DNA of 35,110 bases from CAZLBC01 sp964557575 (GTDB lineage: Bacteria; Planctomycetota; Phycisphaerae; SM23-33). This document shows, piece after piece, positions 1-9,035 of the stretch (the stretch's first letter is position 1; each line of letters starts with the position of its first letter). The stretch lies in the NCBI GenBank assembly GCA_964557575.1, contig CAZLBC010000049.1:1-35110 (forward strand), written 5' to 3'. Position numbers and translations under genes: made by a program. The notes under the pieces were generated by a model. It made no database searches and was not told the origin of the DNA. It saw only the letters and a list, made by a program, of their open reading frames with translations.

Positions 1-3000
1 CCCCTCCGCGACGATTCGACCCTGGACGACACGTTTCTCGTCGACGAGGACGAGGACACGTACGACCCGGATATATTCGGCGGCAACACCGACAAGATCG
101 ACGGCGACGCCAACGGCTTCGTCGACGACCTGTTCGGCTACGACTTCGGTGCCGGCGACTGGGACCCGAGCCCCGATACGCCGGCCGACAGCCACGGCAC
201 GCACGTGGCGGGCACCATCGGCGCGATCGGCAACAACGCGCTCGGCGTGGTCGGGGTCAACTGGGAAGTCTCCATCATGGCCCTTAAGGTCATCGACGAG
301 ATGGGCGCCTTCGCGGACGACGCGATCATCAGTGCCATCAATTACTGCACGTACATGAAGACCGAGTACGGCGTCAACATCGTCGCCTCCAACAACAGTT
401 GGGGGCGGCCGATCGTGCCCTCCGAGGCCTACGAAGAGGCGATCGAGGGTAACCGCGACGCGGGCATCCTCTTCGTCGTCGCCGCCGGCAACGACGGCAC
501 GAACAACGACGCCGTTCCCCAGTATCCCTCCAACTACAGCCTCCAGTTCGACAACGTCGTTTCGGTGGCCGCCACCGATCCGTTCGACCAGAAGGCCGAC
601 TTCAGCAACTACGGCGAGGAGTCGGTCCACATCGGTGCGCCCGGTGTCGACATCTGGAGCACCTGGGCCGGAGAATACTACCAGCGGGAATACGTCCTGG
701 ACGGCGGCGTCTGGCGCCCGGTGGAAGAGGACGACGACATTCCCTCCATTTACGATCCGGGGGATCCGAAACCCGGGGCCGAGCCGAGCTACAACATGAT
801 CCAGGGCACCAGCATGGCCGCCCCCCACGTGGCCGGGGCGGCGGCGTTGCTCTCCTCGGTCGTGCCCAGCGCATCCTATATCGACCTGAAAAACGCGATG
901 CTCAAGTCAGTCGACCGGATCCCCGACCTCCAGGGAGCCACCACCACCGGCGGCAGGCTTAATGTCTACAAGGCCATCCTGGCCCTGACCGGCTCATCGA
1001 TATCGGGAACGGTCTACGAGGACTTCAATACCGCCGACGGCGTGGCCTACAACCCCGGCGGCGGCGACGCGCCCCTGGCGGGCGTGCAGGTCTTCCTCGA
1101 CTACGCCACGGAGACCGAACCTCACGGAAACGGGTTCCGGGACCCCTGGGAACCCCTGACCACGACCGACCTGAACGGCGAATACCTGTTCACCGACCTC
1201 GCCGCCGGGACCTACTACGTCCGGCTGCTGCTCCCCGTCGACGCGGCAATCAACCGGAACGAAGACGGGTACGTGGGATGGACGATGACGGAGCCGTTCA
1301 TCACGGCCGCCGCCGCAGACGACGTCACCCGCCGGGCTCTCCTGATCGACGCCTACGGCGCGGACGACATCGACGGCATGCGGACCGCCCTGCTCAATTC
1401 CTCCGGCGGCGAGTGGTCCCCCACCAACATCACCATGCTGGACTTCGGCAGCGCGACACTCGCCAACGTCCAGAACGCCATCGCCAACCTGGAGGCCGTC
1501 ACCGACGACAACGACCTGGCGCTGATCTACTTCGCCTCCCACGGCGACCTGACCGGCGCAGACGGCGGGCTGGTGCCGCTGGATGAAGACGGCACGATGC
1601 CGCTGTACCCGGTGGCGGACAACGACGACGGCTTCCTGATCATGGACGACGGCGATCTCGTCGACGACACGCTCGGCGGCTGGGTTTCGGCGTTCGATGC
1701 GGCAACGCTTGTCGACGGGCAGTTCGTGATGATCTACGACGCCTGCCACAGCGGGGACATGCTCGACGGAACCGCCGACCCGGCCGGCCAGGTAACCAAC
1801 CACGTCATGCTGACGGCAGCCGATCGAGACGAGCTGTCTTATGACGACGCGGCCGGCATCTACGGTATATTCACCGGGCACATCATCGACGCCCTCGGCT
1901 CACCGGCCGCCGATCTCAACGTCGACGGTTACATTTCGGCGGAGGAGGCCTACTGGTACGCCGAGCCGCTCTCCAGGAACGACTCCCTGGCTCTCTATGC
2001 CGACGAGCAGTTTCCCCAGATGTCCGATACCTTCGCCGGCGAACTGAACCTCACCTCGCTCTACACCAGCGCCGCGGGCGTCGCCTACTGGGAGGTCACG
2101 GTCGGCGACCTGAACTCCGTCTTCGACATCGATTTCGGCCTGATCGACAGCCGGCCGGAGATCCTCCCCGTCAACGGCGAAACCACGATGAACACGCCGT
2201 ACGAAACGGACCTCACCAGCACCGACCTCCACCCGTCCGCCGTCAACGAAACCGCGCCGGACGACATGCTCTACTTCCTCCTCGACGAGTCCGGCAACCC
2301 GGTCACCAGCGTGACCACCGATGCAGGAACCTTCACACTGGACCAGGCCACGACCTTCGGCGCGATCCCCGACAACTGGCACGTCGGCGACACGCTGGTG
2401 GGAACGGACTGGGAGGGTGAGATACAGTCCATCGACGCCCAGTTGACGTTCGCCGGCCCCGAGGTGCCCTACCCGGCACCCACCGACGCCGTGCTGACGT
2501 TCGACCAGGTTCCGTACCTCAACAACCAGGCGTGGCTCACGCTCGATGGCGTGCCGGCAAACTGGGCGATCGGCGACACGATCAACGACGGCGTGGGGGG
2601 CGACTGGAACGGCACGATCAGCCAGATCGACGCCCCGACGAACCGGGTACAGGTACTGCTGGGCGGCGACAGTTTCGCCGAGGTTACCAATGCCGTCCCC
2701 GCCCCCATTCCCTATGCCGTGCAGAACCCCGTTCGGGGCACCAACGCAGATCTCCTGGCGGCGGAGGGACCCTGGGACCCGGGGAACCACCTCGTCGGGA
2801 CGTTCTGGGAAGGGGACATCGTGTGGGCCGACCCCATCACCGACCAGGTGGGGGTCGACCTGACGGCCGGCGACTTCCACGACATCGTCCCGGGCACGAT
2901 CCAGAACACGGACGCAAACAACACTGCGACCCTGACGGTCGCCCAGGGCACGTGGGATATCGGCGACACGCTCCAGGGATCCGGCTGGACCGGAACGATC

Positions 3001-5994
3001 ATGGATATCGACGGAACCCGGACGATCATCGACGTGGCGCTCACGGAAGGCAGCTTCGGCGACATCACCGACGGCGGCCTGCCGGAAGCCGTCACCAACC
3101 TCGACCGGAACAACACCCACGACCTGAACGCGGCCGTAAACCAGAACTCGATCGTGTTCGACCTGACCGGCGGCACCTACGACGACGTGATCGCCGAGCC
3201 GATCCTCAATACCGACCGGGGCACCGTCGCCAACCTCACCGGCTCGCAGAACAACCACCTGGTCTACACCCCCGCCCAGGATTTCTTCGGCCAGGCCACG
3301 GTCGACTACATCGCCCGCGATACCGGCAACGAGATGTTCAGCGGCCAGGGGCCGCTGCTGTGGTTCGACCCGGTACCGCGAAACTGGGAGGTCGGCGACA
3401 TCATCAACGACGGGGGCGACTGGGACGCCGAGATAGTCTCCATCGACGGCAAATGGGTCAATATCGACCTGGCGCTGGGGGCCACCGTCGACACCTTCGC
3501 CGAGATAACGGTCGAGGAGATCTTCAACCCCGCCAGGCAGAACTCCGCGGACCTCGTGGAGGCCAGTCCGCCCGCCGTGCCCGAGAACTACGGCGAATCC
3601 GACCCGGCGGCCATCACCATCGACGTCTTCGCGCCGCCCGTCGCCGGCGACGTGACCACCGTGGTCAGGCAGAACGGGAATACCATGGTCTTCCTGCCGG
3701 TGACGGACGCCGACGCCCCGCTGCTGCCGGGTGACATACATTTCAACTTCGCGGACGACCCGCTCGCCGCCGACGCGGACGGAACGATGGCCTTCAGCAG
3801 CATCGATCCGACCGACGAGGGATTCTGGTTCACCTACACCGGCCCCGGCGCGGGCACCTTCGACCGGTTCACCTACACCTACCGTGACGGCGACGGCTAC
3901 CTGAGCAATATCGCCGACGTCGATCTCGGCCTCGCCGACGTCACGCCGATTATCCCCGGCAGCCCGGTAACGCTCAACCTGCACGGTGACAATCAGGTAA
4001 TCATCAGCATTTACGGTCCCGGCAACGGCGAAGTCTACGCCCCGCCGGCCGGCTGGCCGGGCGCCCCCAATTCTGATATCGACGCCGAGTCCCTGATCTT
4101 CAACGGCACAACCGACCGGACAAGAGTGACCATCCGGACCAGGGGCCGGGGCGTCGAGTTCGACCTGGGCGACCTGAATGTCAACGGCGATATCCGCATG
4201 ATTAATGCCCGCACAACCAACATACTGGGCGACGTAAACATTGCCGGTTCGGCGACGTCGCTCTCGCTGGACGACATCAACGCCCTCTCGCAGCAGACGT
4301 TCGATATACTCGGCCCGAACGAACTGAGGCGGTTCAGCTGCGACCGTATCCGCAACCTGAATTTCACCTCCGCCGCGCCGATCAACTCCTTCAGGGCCAC
4401 CGAGTGGGTCGACGACAACATCGACCCGGGAGGGGTGCCGGACTTCCGCGACACGCTCGACGCACCGAGCATCAATTCGCTGCTCGTGCGGGGAGACCGC
4501 CGTGAAGGACTCGCCGGCGTGTTCGGGCCGGAGTTGACACTGAACAGCGTCCCCGCGGATGACCCGACCCTCCGGCGGGCCGTGATCATGGGCGGCGTCA
4601 ACGCCTGGAATCTTGACGGGACGTCCGCCCCGGTCGTCTGGGACATTACCGGAAATGTCGGCACGATCCAGCTCAATCGCAGCGACGAAATGATCGTCGA
4701 CTGGACGCTCGGCACCGGCACGCTCGACAACATACAGCGGCTGTTCATGAACCGCGCCGGCGACGTGTCGGTCGACGTCAACGGCGAGATCCTCAACCTG
4801 AGGGCAACACGATGGAACGACGGTGTCGTGGACGCGGATTCGATTCGCCGGCTGAATATAACCGGCGGCCGGTTGAACCGCTGGACGCCCATCGACGGGG
4901 ATTTCGGCGCCGACCTGAACCTCACCTTCCCGGGTGATTTTTCGCTGAGATCCGCCCGGATCAGGGGCGCCGTTTCCGGGACCTGGAACATTCTGGGCAA
5001 CGTCGGCAGGCTCGACATGGGCACCCTGGAGACCGGGGCGAATGTCCTCAGTATTTTCGGTGACGCCCGGATGATCAGGGTCAGGGACGAGGCCCTGGTG
5101 CTCAACGACCCGGACGGACCCAACACGAATCCCGAAACGGAACAGACCGGGGAGTTGTTCGTCGGCGGCCAGGCCCGCAACGTCAGGTGGAACCGGGACG
5201 GCGTCAGGGATTTCACAACCGACACCCTCTACGCCAGTTCGAACGGCGGGCTCTACTCGCTGGAAGAACTGCTCTACCAGATCAACCGGGACAATCCCAA
5301 CGGCGGGGACTGGGATTTCCTGGTAACCGGCAGAAACTCCAACGGCCTGGTCTTCGCCGAAAGCACCGTCGACTGGGCCGACATTCGCAGCGGGGAGACG
5401 CATCTCCGCGGCAAGGCGTACTACTACTACAACGTCACCGAAGCCCCCCGGACCGCCGGGGTGGACACCGACATAGCCCCCGAAACCATGTCCCTGTTCT
5501 TTGATTCCAACGGGAACCTGCGGATGAACAACTGGGCCTTCGAGTACAACAACGGTGAAAACAACCTCGATATCGATATGGTCGACCGGCCCGTCATCGC
5601 CCCCGCGGAAATGGAAGTGGGCGTCAACTACCGGACGAGGACCAACTTCAACGGCACCTGGGGCAGCGGTATCGACACCTCCGGCGAACTGTTCGGCTGG
5701 CAGACCAGCGGCCAGGTACAGACAACAACCAGGCTGCTCGGAACGGAGTACGTCGCGTTCGAGGACGGCACGGCGTATCCCGACCCGGTGGTCAAGGGCA
5801 TGACCACGATGGTCTTGCGCGGCAGGGTTGATTTCCACGACGGCAGGCAGTGGCGGTCGCTTCCCCTCACCGTCCGTAAGAGACAGACATGGTGGGCGGA
5901 TCCGAACACCGGTGTCGTCAAGTCGGAAACCAGGATTACGATCCGGGTAGGTCGCAATCGGTACTACCAGACGGTCACGAACGAACGGATCTGA
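1..5994 (+). CDS. Giant exoprotein: subtilisin (S8) protease plus nested caspase-like domain (5' partial)
   Basis: The reading frame is open from base 1, so the true start, signal peptide and catalytic Asp lie upstream. Seen in window codon numbers: the His motif HGTHVAG (His65), the oxyanion Asn in AAGND (Asn164) and the Ser motif GTSMAAPHVAG (Ser271). An SdrD-B-like domain begins near codon 332 (SISGTVYEDFN). It is interrupted by a caspase/metacaspase-like (C14) domain with the dyad His514 (FASHGD) and Cys582 (YDACHSGD) and a calcium-type DLNVDGYISAEE loop, and then resumes at about codon 690 (WEVTVGDLNSVFDIDFG). Next come Ig/cadherin-like strands interrupted by five W/GD modules (codons 779-1180), then a beta-rich region of 'NV.G/L..' repeats, possibly a beta-helix, and a C-terminal domain with no sorting signal that I recognise. 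The family roles predict an extracellular protease or surface protein; substrates are unknown. The TGA stop is followed by a strong terminator. Confidence 0.9.
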   Translation, partial: PLRDDSTLDDTFLVDEDEDTYDPDIFGGNTDKIDGDANGFVDDLFGYDFGAGDWDPSPDTPADSHGTHVAGTIGAIGNNALGVVGVNWEVSIMALKVIDEMGAFADDAIISAINYCTYMKTEYGVNIVASNNSWGRPIVPSEAYEEAIEGNRDAGILFVVAAGNDGTNNDAVPQYPSNYSLQFDNVVSVAATDPFDQKADFSNYGEESVHIGAPGVDIWSTWAGEYYQREYVLDGGVWRPVEEDDDIPSIYDPGDPKPGAEPSYNMIQGTSMAAPHVAGAAALLSSVVPSASYIDLKNAMLKSVDRIPDLQGATTTGGRLNVYKAILALTGSSISGTVYEDFNTADGVAYNPGGGDAPLAGVQVFLDYATETEPHGNGFRDPWEPLTTTDLNGEYLFTDLAAGTYYVRLLLPVDAAINRNEDGYVGWTMTEPFITAAAADDVTRRALLIDAYGADDIDGMRTALLNSSGGEWSPTNITMLDFGSATLANVQNAIANLEAVTDDNDLALIYFASHGDLTGADGGLVPLDEDGTMPLYPVADNDDGFLIMDDGDLVDDTLGGWVSAFDAATLVDGQFVMIYDACHSGDMLDGTADPAGQVTNHVMLTAADRDELSYDDAAGIYGIFTGHIIDALGSPAADLNVDGYISAEEAYWYAEPLSRNDSLALYADEQFPQMSDTFAGELNLTSLYTSAAGVAYWEVTVGDLNSVFDIDFGLIDSRPEILPVNGETTMNTPYETDLTSTDLHPSAVNETAPDDMLYFLLDESGNPVTSVTTDAGTFTLDQATTFGAIPDNWHVGDTLVGTDWEGEIQSIDAQLTFAGPEVPYPAPTDAVLTFDQVPYLNNQAWLTLDGVPANWAIGDTINDGVGGDWNGTISQIDAPTNRVQVLLGGDSFAEVTNAVPAPIPYAVQNPVRGTNADLLAAEGPWDPGNHLVGTFWEGDIVWADPITDQVGVDLTAGDFHDIVPGTIQNTDANNTATLTVAQGTWDIGDTLQGSGWTGTIMDIDGTRTIIDVALTEGSFGDITDGGLPEAVTNLDRNNTHDLNAAVNQNSIVFDLTGGTYDDVIAEPILNTDRGTVANLTGSQNNHLVYTPAQDFFGQATVDYIARDTGNEMFSGQGPLLWFDPVPRNWEVGDIINDGGDWDAEIVSIDGKWVNIDLALGATVDTFAEITVEEIFNPARQNSADLVEASPPAVPENYGESDPAAITIDVFAPPVAGDVTTVVRQNGNTMVFLPVTDADAPLLPGDIHFNFADDPLAADADGTMAFSSIDPTDEGFWFTYTGPGAGTFDRFTYTYRDGDGYLSNIADVDLGLADVTPIIPGSPVTLNLHGDNQVIISIYGPGNGEVYAPPAGWPGAPNSDIDAESLIFNGTTDRTRVTIRTRGRGVEFDLGDLNVNGDIRMINARTTNILGDVNIAGSATSLSLDDINALSQQTFDILGPNELRRFSCDRIRNLNFTSAAPINSFRATEWVDDNIDPGGVPDFRDTLDAPSINSLLVRGDRREGLAGVFGPELTLNSVPADDPTLRRAVIMGGVNAWNLDGTSAPVVWDITGNVGTIQLNRSDEMIVDWTLGTGTLDNIQRLFMNRAGDVSVDVNGEILNLRATRWNDGVVDADSIRRLNITGGRLNRWTPIDGDFGADLNLTFPGDFSLRSARIRGAVSGTWNILGNVGRLDMGTLETGANVLSIFGDARMIRVRDEALVLNDPDGPNTNPETEQTGELFVGGQARNVRWNRDGVRDFTTDTLYASSNGGLYSLEELLYQINRDNPNGGDWDFLVTGRNSNGLVFAESTVDWADIRSGETHLRGKAYYYYNVTEAPRTAGVDTDIAPETMSLFFDSNGNLRMNNWAFEYNNGENNLDIDMVDRPVIAPAEMEVGVNYRTRTNFNGTWGSGIDTSGELFGWQTSGQVQTTTRLLGTEYVAFEDGTAYPDPVVKGMTTMVLRGRVDFHDGRQWRSLPLTVRKRQTWWADPNTGVVKSETRITIRVGRNRYYQTVTNERI
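2335..3540 (+). repeat. Five W/GD protein modules within the S8/caspase exoprotein
   Basis: Five diverged copies of a roughly 60-residue module are centred near 2370, 2555, 2775, 2955 and 3390. The shared pattern is W-x-[VI]-G-D/N-x-[LI], then W-x-[GA]-x-I, then [IV]-D-x-x, ending near N-T-D-x-N and x-A-D/T-L. Examples are TWDIGDTLQGSGWTGTI, NWAIGDTIND and NWEVGDIIND. The first four are consecutive; the fifth sits in a different Ig-like segment. I do not recognise a named family. Confidence 0.65.
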
Positions 5995-6011
5995 TTCGTC
6001 CCACTTTACAC

Positions 6012-6050
6012 AAAACACCCCGCGGCAGCCAGGCCGCGGGGTGTTTTTTT
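6012..6050 (+). terminator. Rho-independent terminator of the S8/caspase gene
   Basis: Bases 6012-6025 pair perfectly with 6034-6047 (14 bp, core CCCCGCGG) around an 8-nt loop, and the stem runs into seven T residues. It begins 18 bases after the TGA stop at 5992-5994. Confidence 0.9.
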
Positions 6051-6129
6051 GCGCGGTCCCGCACGTTCCCGCCGGCGACTCCGTCCCGCCGTTCGCCGCA
6101 AATCGCGGCCGCCGGGCATCTGGCGCCCC

Positions 6130-6157
6130 TTGCCTTTCCGCCGGGGTCTGGTACGAT
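6130..6157 (+). promoter_or_regulatory. Candidate sigma70-type promoter for glyQS
   Basis: TTGCCT at 6130-6135 and TACGAT at 6152-6157 are separated by 16 bp, 45 bases before the ATG at 6203. Both boxes are imperfect (4 of 6 each). Position after the upstream terminator supports an independent promoter here. Confidence 0.35.
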
Positions 6158-6202
6158 TCCCTGTCCGCGGATCACATAACGTTTTATTCGGAAAGCAGTG
6201 TC

Positions 6203-7735
6203 ATGACAGAACACGCGAGCACGATGGACGAACTGGTCGCCCTCTGCAAGCGGCGGGGTTTCGTGTATCCCGCCTCGGAAATCTACGGCGGGATAAACGG
6301 CTTCTGGGACTTCGGTCCGCTCGGGGTGCAACTCAAGAACACCATCCGCGACCACTGGTGGAGGCGGATGGTCGAGTGCCCCCCCGCCGGACCGGACGGC
6401 CGGCCGCTCCGGATCGTCGGACTCGACACCGCCATCATCCAGAACCCCGAGACCTGGGTGGCATCCGGACACGTATCCGGGTTCAACGATCCCATGGTCG
6501 ACTGCCGGGAGTGCAAGGCGCGGTTCCGGGCCGACAAGGTCGCGGTGGTCACCTTTGCGAAGGACGGCGCGGCGATCCTGTCGGTCTCCGTCGAGACCGA
6601 CGGCGCGGCGACCGCCGCCGAAGACGCGCGGGCGTCGCTGAACAGCAAGAACCGCCGGCGGCTGAAAAACGCCGGCGGCGACATCGAAACCCTCGTGAGA
6701 TTTCTCGACGATCCGGCGAAGGACCCGCCGGCCGCGTGCCCGGCGTGCGGCGGGGAGCTGACGGAACCCCGGCTGTTCAACCTGATGTTCGAGACCTTCG
6801 TCGGCGCGGTGCGCGGCGAGGAATCCCGTGCCTACCTGCGCCCCGAGACGGCCCAGGGGATATTCCTGAACTACAAGAACATCCTGGACACCATGCGGGT
6901 CAAGGTGCCCTTCGGCGTCGCGCAGATCGGCAAGGCCTTTCGCAACGAGGTGACGCCCCGCAACTTCATCTTTCGCAGCCGCGAGTTCGAGCAGATGGAG
7001 ATGGAGTTTTTCTGCCCGCCCGACGAGGCCGCCGAGTGGTACGCCTTCTGGAAAGAGCAGCGGATGGACTGGTGGCGGTCGCTGGGCATCGACGCCGACA
7101 ATCTCCGCTTCCGCGACCACGACCCCGACGAACTCGCGCACTACTCGGACGCCTGCGTGGATATCGAGTACCGGTACCCCTTCACCGCCCCGGGCTTCGG
7201 CGAACTGGAGGGCATCGCCCACCGGGGGTGTTTCGATCTGGCCGCACACCAGGATCACTCAAAGGTAAAGCTGGAATACTTCGACCACGGCGGGGAGGGC
7301 GAAGACCGCCGGTATATCCCGCACGTGATAGAGCCCGCCGCGGGACTGACGCGGGGGACGCTGGTGCTCCTGTGCGAGGCCTACACACCCGACCCCGACC
7401 GCCCCAGCGGCGTGTTCATGAAATTCGACCCGCAGTTCGCGCCGGTGAAGGCGGGGATACTGCCGCTGGTGGCCAAGGACGGACTGCCGGAGATCGCCAC
7501 GAAACTCTACATGGATCTCCGGGAGGATTTCGTGGTGGACCTCGACATCAAGCAGAATATCGGCAAGCGGTACGCCCGGCAGGACGAGATCGGCACGCCG
7601 TTCTGCTTTACCGTCGACGGGCAGACAAAGGAGGACGACACCGTCACGGTACGCTACCGCGACAGCCTCCGACAGGACCGGGTGAAGATCGGCGGCGTGC
7701 GGGAGTTCCTGACAGAACAGATGACCGTCCGGTAA
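6203..7735 (+). CDS. glyQS: Glycyl-tRNA synthetase, single-chain class II type
   Basis: Charges tRNA-Gly with glycine in the cytoplasm. The 510-residue product has the expected order for the single-chain (alpha2) enzyme: N-terminal GINGFWDFGPLG, a zinc-ribbon-like insertion with Cys101/Cys104 and Cys179/Cys182, class II motif 2 region (RPETAQGIF, then RNEVTPRNFIFRSREFEQ), a motif 3-like EPAAGLTRGTL, and a C-terminal anticodon-binding domain with IGKRYARQDEIGTPFC. The ATG at 6203 was chosen because family homology starts right after it (MDELVALCKRRGF); upstream in-frame sequence crosses the terminator and does not look coding. A weak GGAAAG lies just upstream. The gene stands alone between the S8 exoprotein and an opposite-strand operon. 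Length is typical for this form, and nothing is missing. Confidence 0.96.
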   Translation: MTEHASTMDELVALCKRRGFVYPASEIYGGINGFWDFGPLGVQLKNTIRDHWWRRMVECPPAGPDGRPLRIVGLDTAIIQNPETWVASGHVSGFNDPMVDCRECKARFRADKVAVVTFAKDGAAILSVSVETDGAATAAEDARASLNSKNRRRLKNAGGDIETLVRFLDDPAKDPPAACPACGGELTEPRLFNLMFETFVGAVRGEESRAYLRPETAQGIFLNYKNILDTMRVKVPFGVAQIGKAFRNEVTPRNFIFRSREFEQMEMEFFCPPDEAAEWYAFWKEQRMDWWRSLGIDADNLRFRDHDPDELAHYSDACVDIEYRYPFTAPGFGELEGIAHRGCFDLAAHQDHSKVKLEYFDHGGEGEDRRYIPHVIEPAAGLTRGTLVLLCEAYTPDPDRPSGVFMKFDPQFAPVKAGILPLVAKDGLPEIATKLYMDLREDFVVDLDIKQNIGKRYARQDEIGTPFCFTVDGQTKEDDTVTVRYRDSLRQDRVKIGGVREFLTEQMTVR

Positions 7736-8047
7736 GCGTTCGTCATACCGGAATTCCGGGGACCTGAGCCGAATTCGCGGGTATGTACGGGTATTCCCCA
7801 CCGTATCGAACATATAACAAGGGTCGCCCTATACCCGTCGCGTATACACGAATATCCGATTTCTGGTGCATGAGAGGGGTTCGAGAACCGCCCGCGTCAA
7901 TCAGACGGACGTCTCGATCAGCAGCCGGCCGACAAGGCCGGCCGCTTTGTTACCGGGTGCATGGAAGAGAACGGTTAGCGGGAAGCAGGGTGGCGCAGGA
8001 GGTCCATTGCCAGGCTCCCTCTGGCCCGCGAACGGTTTCCGCTCTGG
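7736..8047. other. Non-coding spacer rich in small inverted repeats
   Basis: No convincing gene was found between glyQS and the minus-strand operon terminator. The spacer contains a perfect palindrome CCGGAATTCCGG (7748-7759), an 8-bp inverted repeat ACGGGTAT/ATACCCGT (7787-7794 and 7831-7838), and a 7-bp hairpin with 5-nt loop (7924-7942, GCCGGCC/GGCCGGC) followed by CGCTTTG. The segment 7975-8035 can also close a GCGGG/CCCGC stem. Some of this may be the glyQS 3' end or a small RNA. Confidence 0.4.
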
Positions 8048-8080
8048 AAAAAAGGCCCGCGGAATGCGCCGCGGGCCTTT
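8048..8080 (-). terminator. Terminator of the OmpA-like operon
   Basis: A perfect 12-bp stem, AAAGGCCCGCGG (8051-8062) with CCGCGGGCCTTT (8069-8080), encloses a 6-nt loop. Read on the minus strand it ends in six T residues, 33 bases after the lipoprotein gene. A short T run on the plus side could make it bidirectional. Confidence 0.85.
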
Positions 8081-8112
8081 TATGGGTTCAACACAGTTTC
8101 TTGAATAACAGC

Positions 8113-8979
8113 TCAGGAACCGATCGGCTCCTCGTCGGTCGCCTCCTCTGAAATGGTCGCCGCTTCGCCGGTCAGGAAGGCTCCCGACGGGACGATCCAG
8201 AGTTCCACCCGCCGGTTGAGCTTATTGCCGCCGTTGCCGGGCTTGTTCGGCGCGACGGGATGATACTTGCTGAAGCCCATCACGCAGATCCGCGCCGGGT
8301 CCATTCCCGCGTCAACCAGTTGATTCTGCACACCGACGGCCCGGTGGACCGAAAGGTACCAGTTGGTCGGGTGCCGCCGCTTGGTCTGGGGCTTCGCGAT
8401 GCGCATGTCGTCGGTGTGACCGGCAACGTAGAGACTGAATGCCGATGCCCCGGGGCCGTTGAGGATGTCAACGAGCTGGTTCAGCGTTTTCGCTGCCTCG
8501 CCGGTAACCGCGGCGCCGCCGGGCGGAAAGGTCAGGTCGCTCTTGAGCTTGACCATGCCGTTTTCCTCGTCGAACTCGGCAATCCCGGGATGCTTGCCGG
8601 CAAATGCCTTCAACTCCCGGTTCAGCGTGTCCGGCAAAGCGTTCTTCTTTATGACGATCGGGCGCCGCTTCGACGCGATATCCTTGACCTTGTCGCGCAG
8701 TTCGGAAATCGTTTCGCCGAGCTTGTCGTTCTTGCCTTCCAGCGCGGCAATCTCTGACCGGGACTGATCCAGCAGCCGGTTTTTCGTCTGCAGCTCCGAA
8801 CCGAGCTGGTTGCAGCGGGACTCGAGGCTGCGATTTTCATCGGCGAGCTTCTGGTTCCGTTCCGCGAGCATCCGGTTCTGACTCTTGAGTTTTTCAACGT
8901 TGCACCCGATCGAAGACAACACGCCGGCAATGAGGGCGGCGGCCGAAATTGCCTTGCAGAATGTACTGATACTGGGCAT
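8113..8979 (-). CDS. OmpA-family lipoprotein with coiled coil
   Basis: The 288-residue product has a short signal peptide ending in a lipobox-like LSSIGC (Cys26). A heptad-rich coiled coil follows (about residues 30-100, NRMLAERNQKLADENRSLES). The C-terminal OmpA/MotB-type domain has the motifs GHTDD, NWYLSVHRA and NKLNRRVELW. Such domains bind peptidoglycan non-covalently, so the likely role is anchoring the envelope. The ATG at 8979 is preceded by AAAGGAGAG at good spacing and begins the signal peptide; extending upstream would overlap the preceding gene and bury the signal peptide. The lipobox -3 residue is Ser rather than Leu, which makes lipidation likely but not certain. Last gene of the three-gene operon, followed by a terminator. 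Confidence 0.88.
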   Translation of the reverse strand: MPSISTFCKAISAAALIAGVLSSIGCNVEKLKSQNRMLAERNQKLADENRSLESRCNQLGSELQTKNRLLDQSRSEIAALEGKNDKLGETISELRDKVKDIASKRRPIVIKKNALPDTLNRELKAFAGKHPGIAEFDEENGMVKLKSDLTFPPGGAAVTGEAAKTLNQLVDILNGPGASAFSLYVAGHTDDMRIAKPQTKRRHPTNWYLSVHRAVGVQNQLVDAGMDPARICVMGFSKYHPVAPNKPGNGGNKLNRRVELWIVPSGAFLTGEAATISEEATDEEPIGS

Positions 8980-9035
8980 GGTTAAACTCTCCTTTGCCGT
9001 TTCGACACGAACAGGAAGGCCGTCGGAACAGACAG

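Noticed and set aside
1900..6018. Minus-strand open frame of 1372 codons opposite the S8/caspase gene
   Set aside because: Same codon-bias effect. The sense frame contains the S8 and caspase motifs, and the antisense frame runs through the sense-strand terminator region.
6049..7767. Second long plus frame overlapping glyQS
   Set aside because: Arg-rich, no domain; the overlapping frame carries all glycyl-tRNA synthetase motifs.
7861..7895. tRNA-like GGTTCGAGAACC segment
   Set aside because: No acceptor, D or anticodon arms can be built around it on either strand.
7975..8035. Cobalamin-riboswitch-like GGGAA...GGGTG...CCCGC core
   Set aside because: The spacing between the boxes is too long, the downstream conserved elements are missing, and no plus-strand gene follows.
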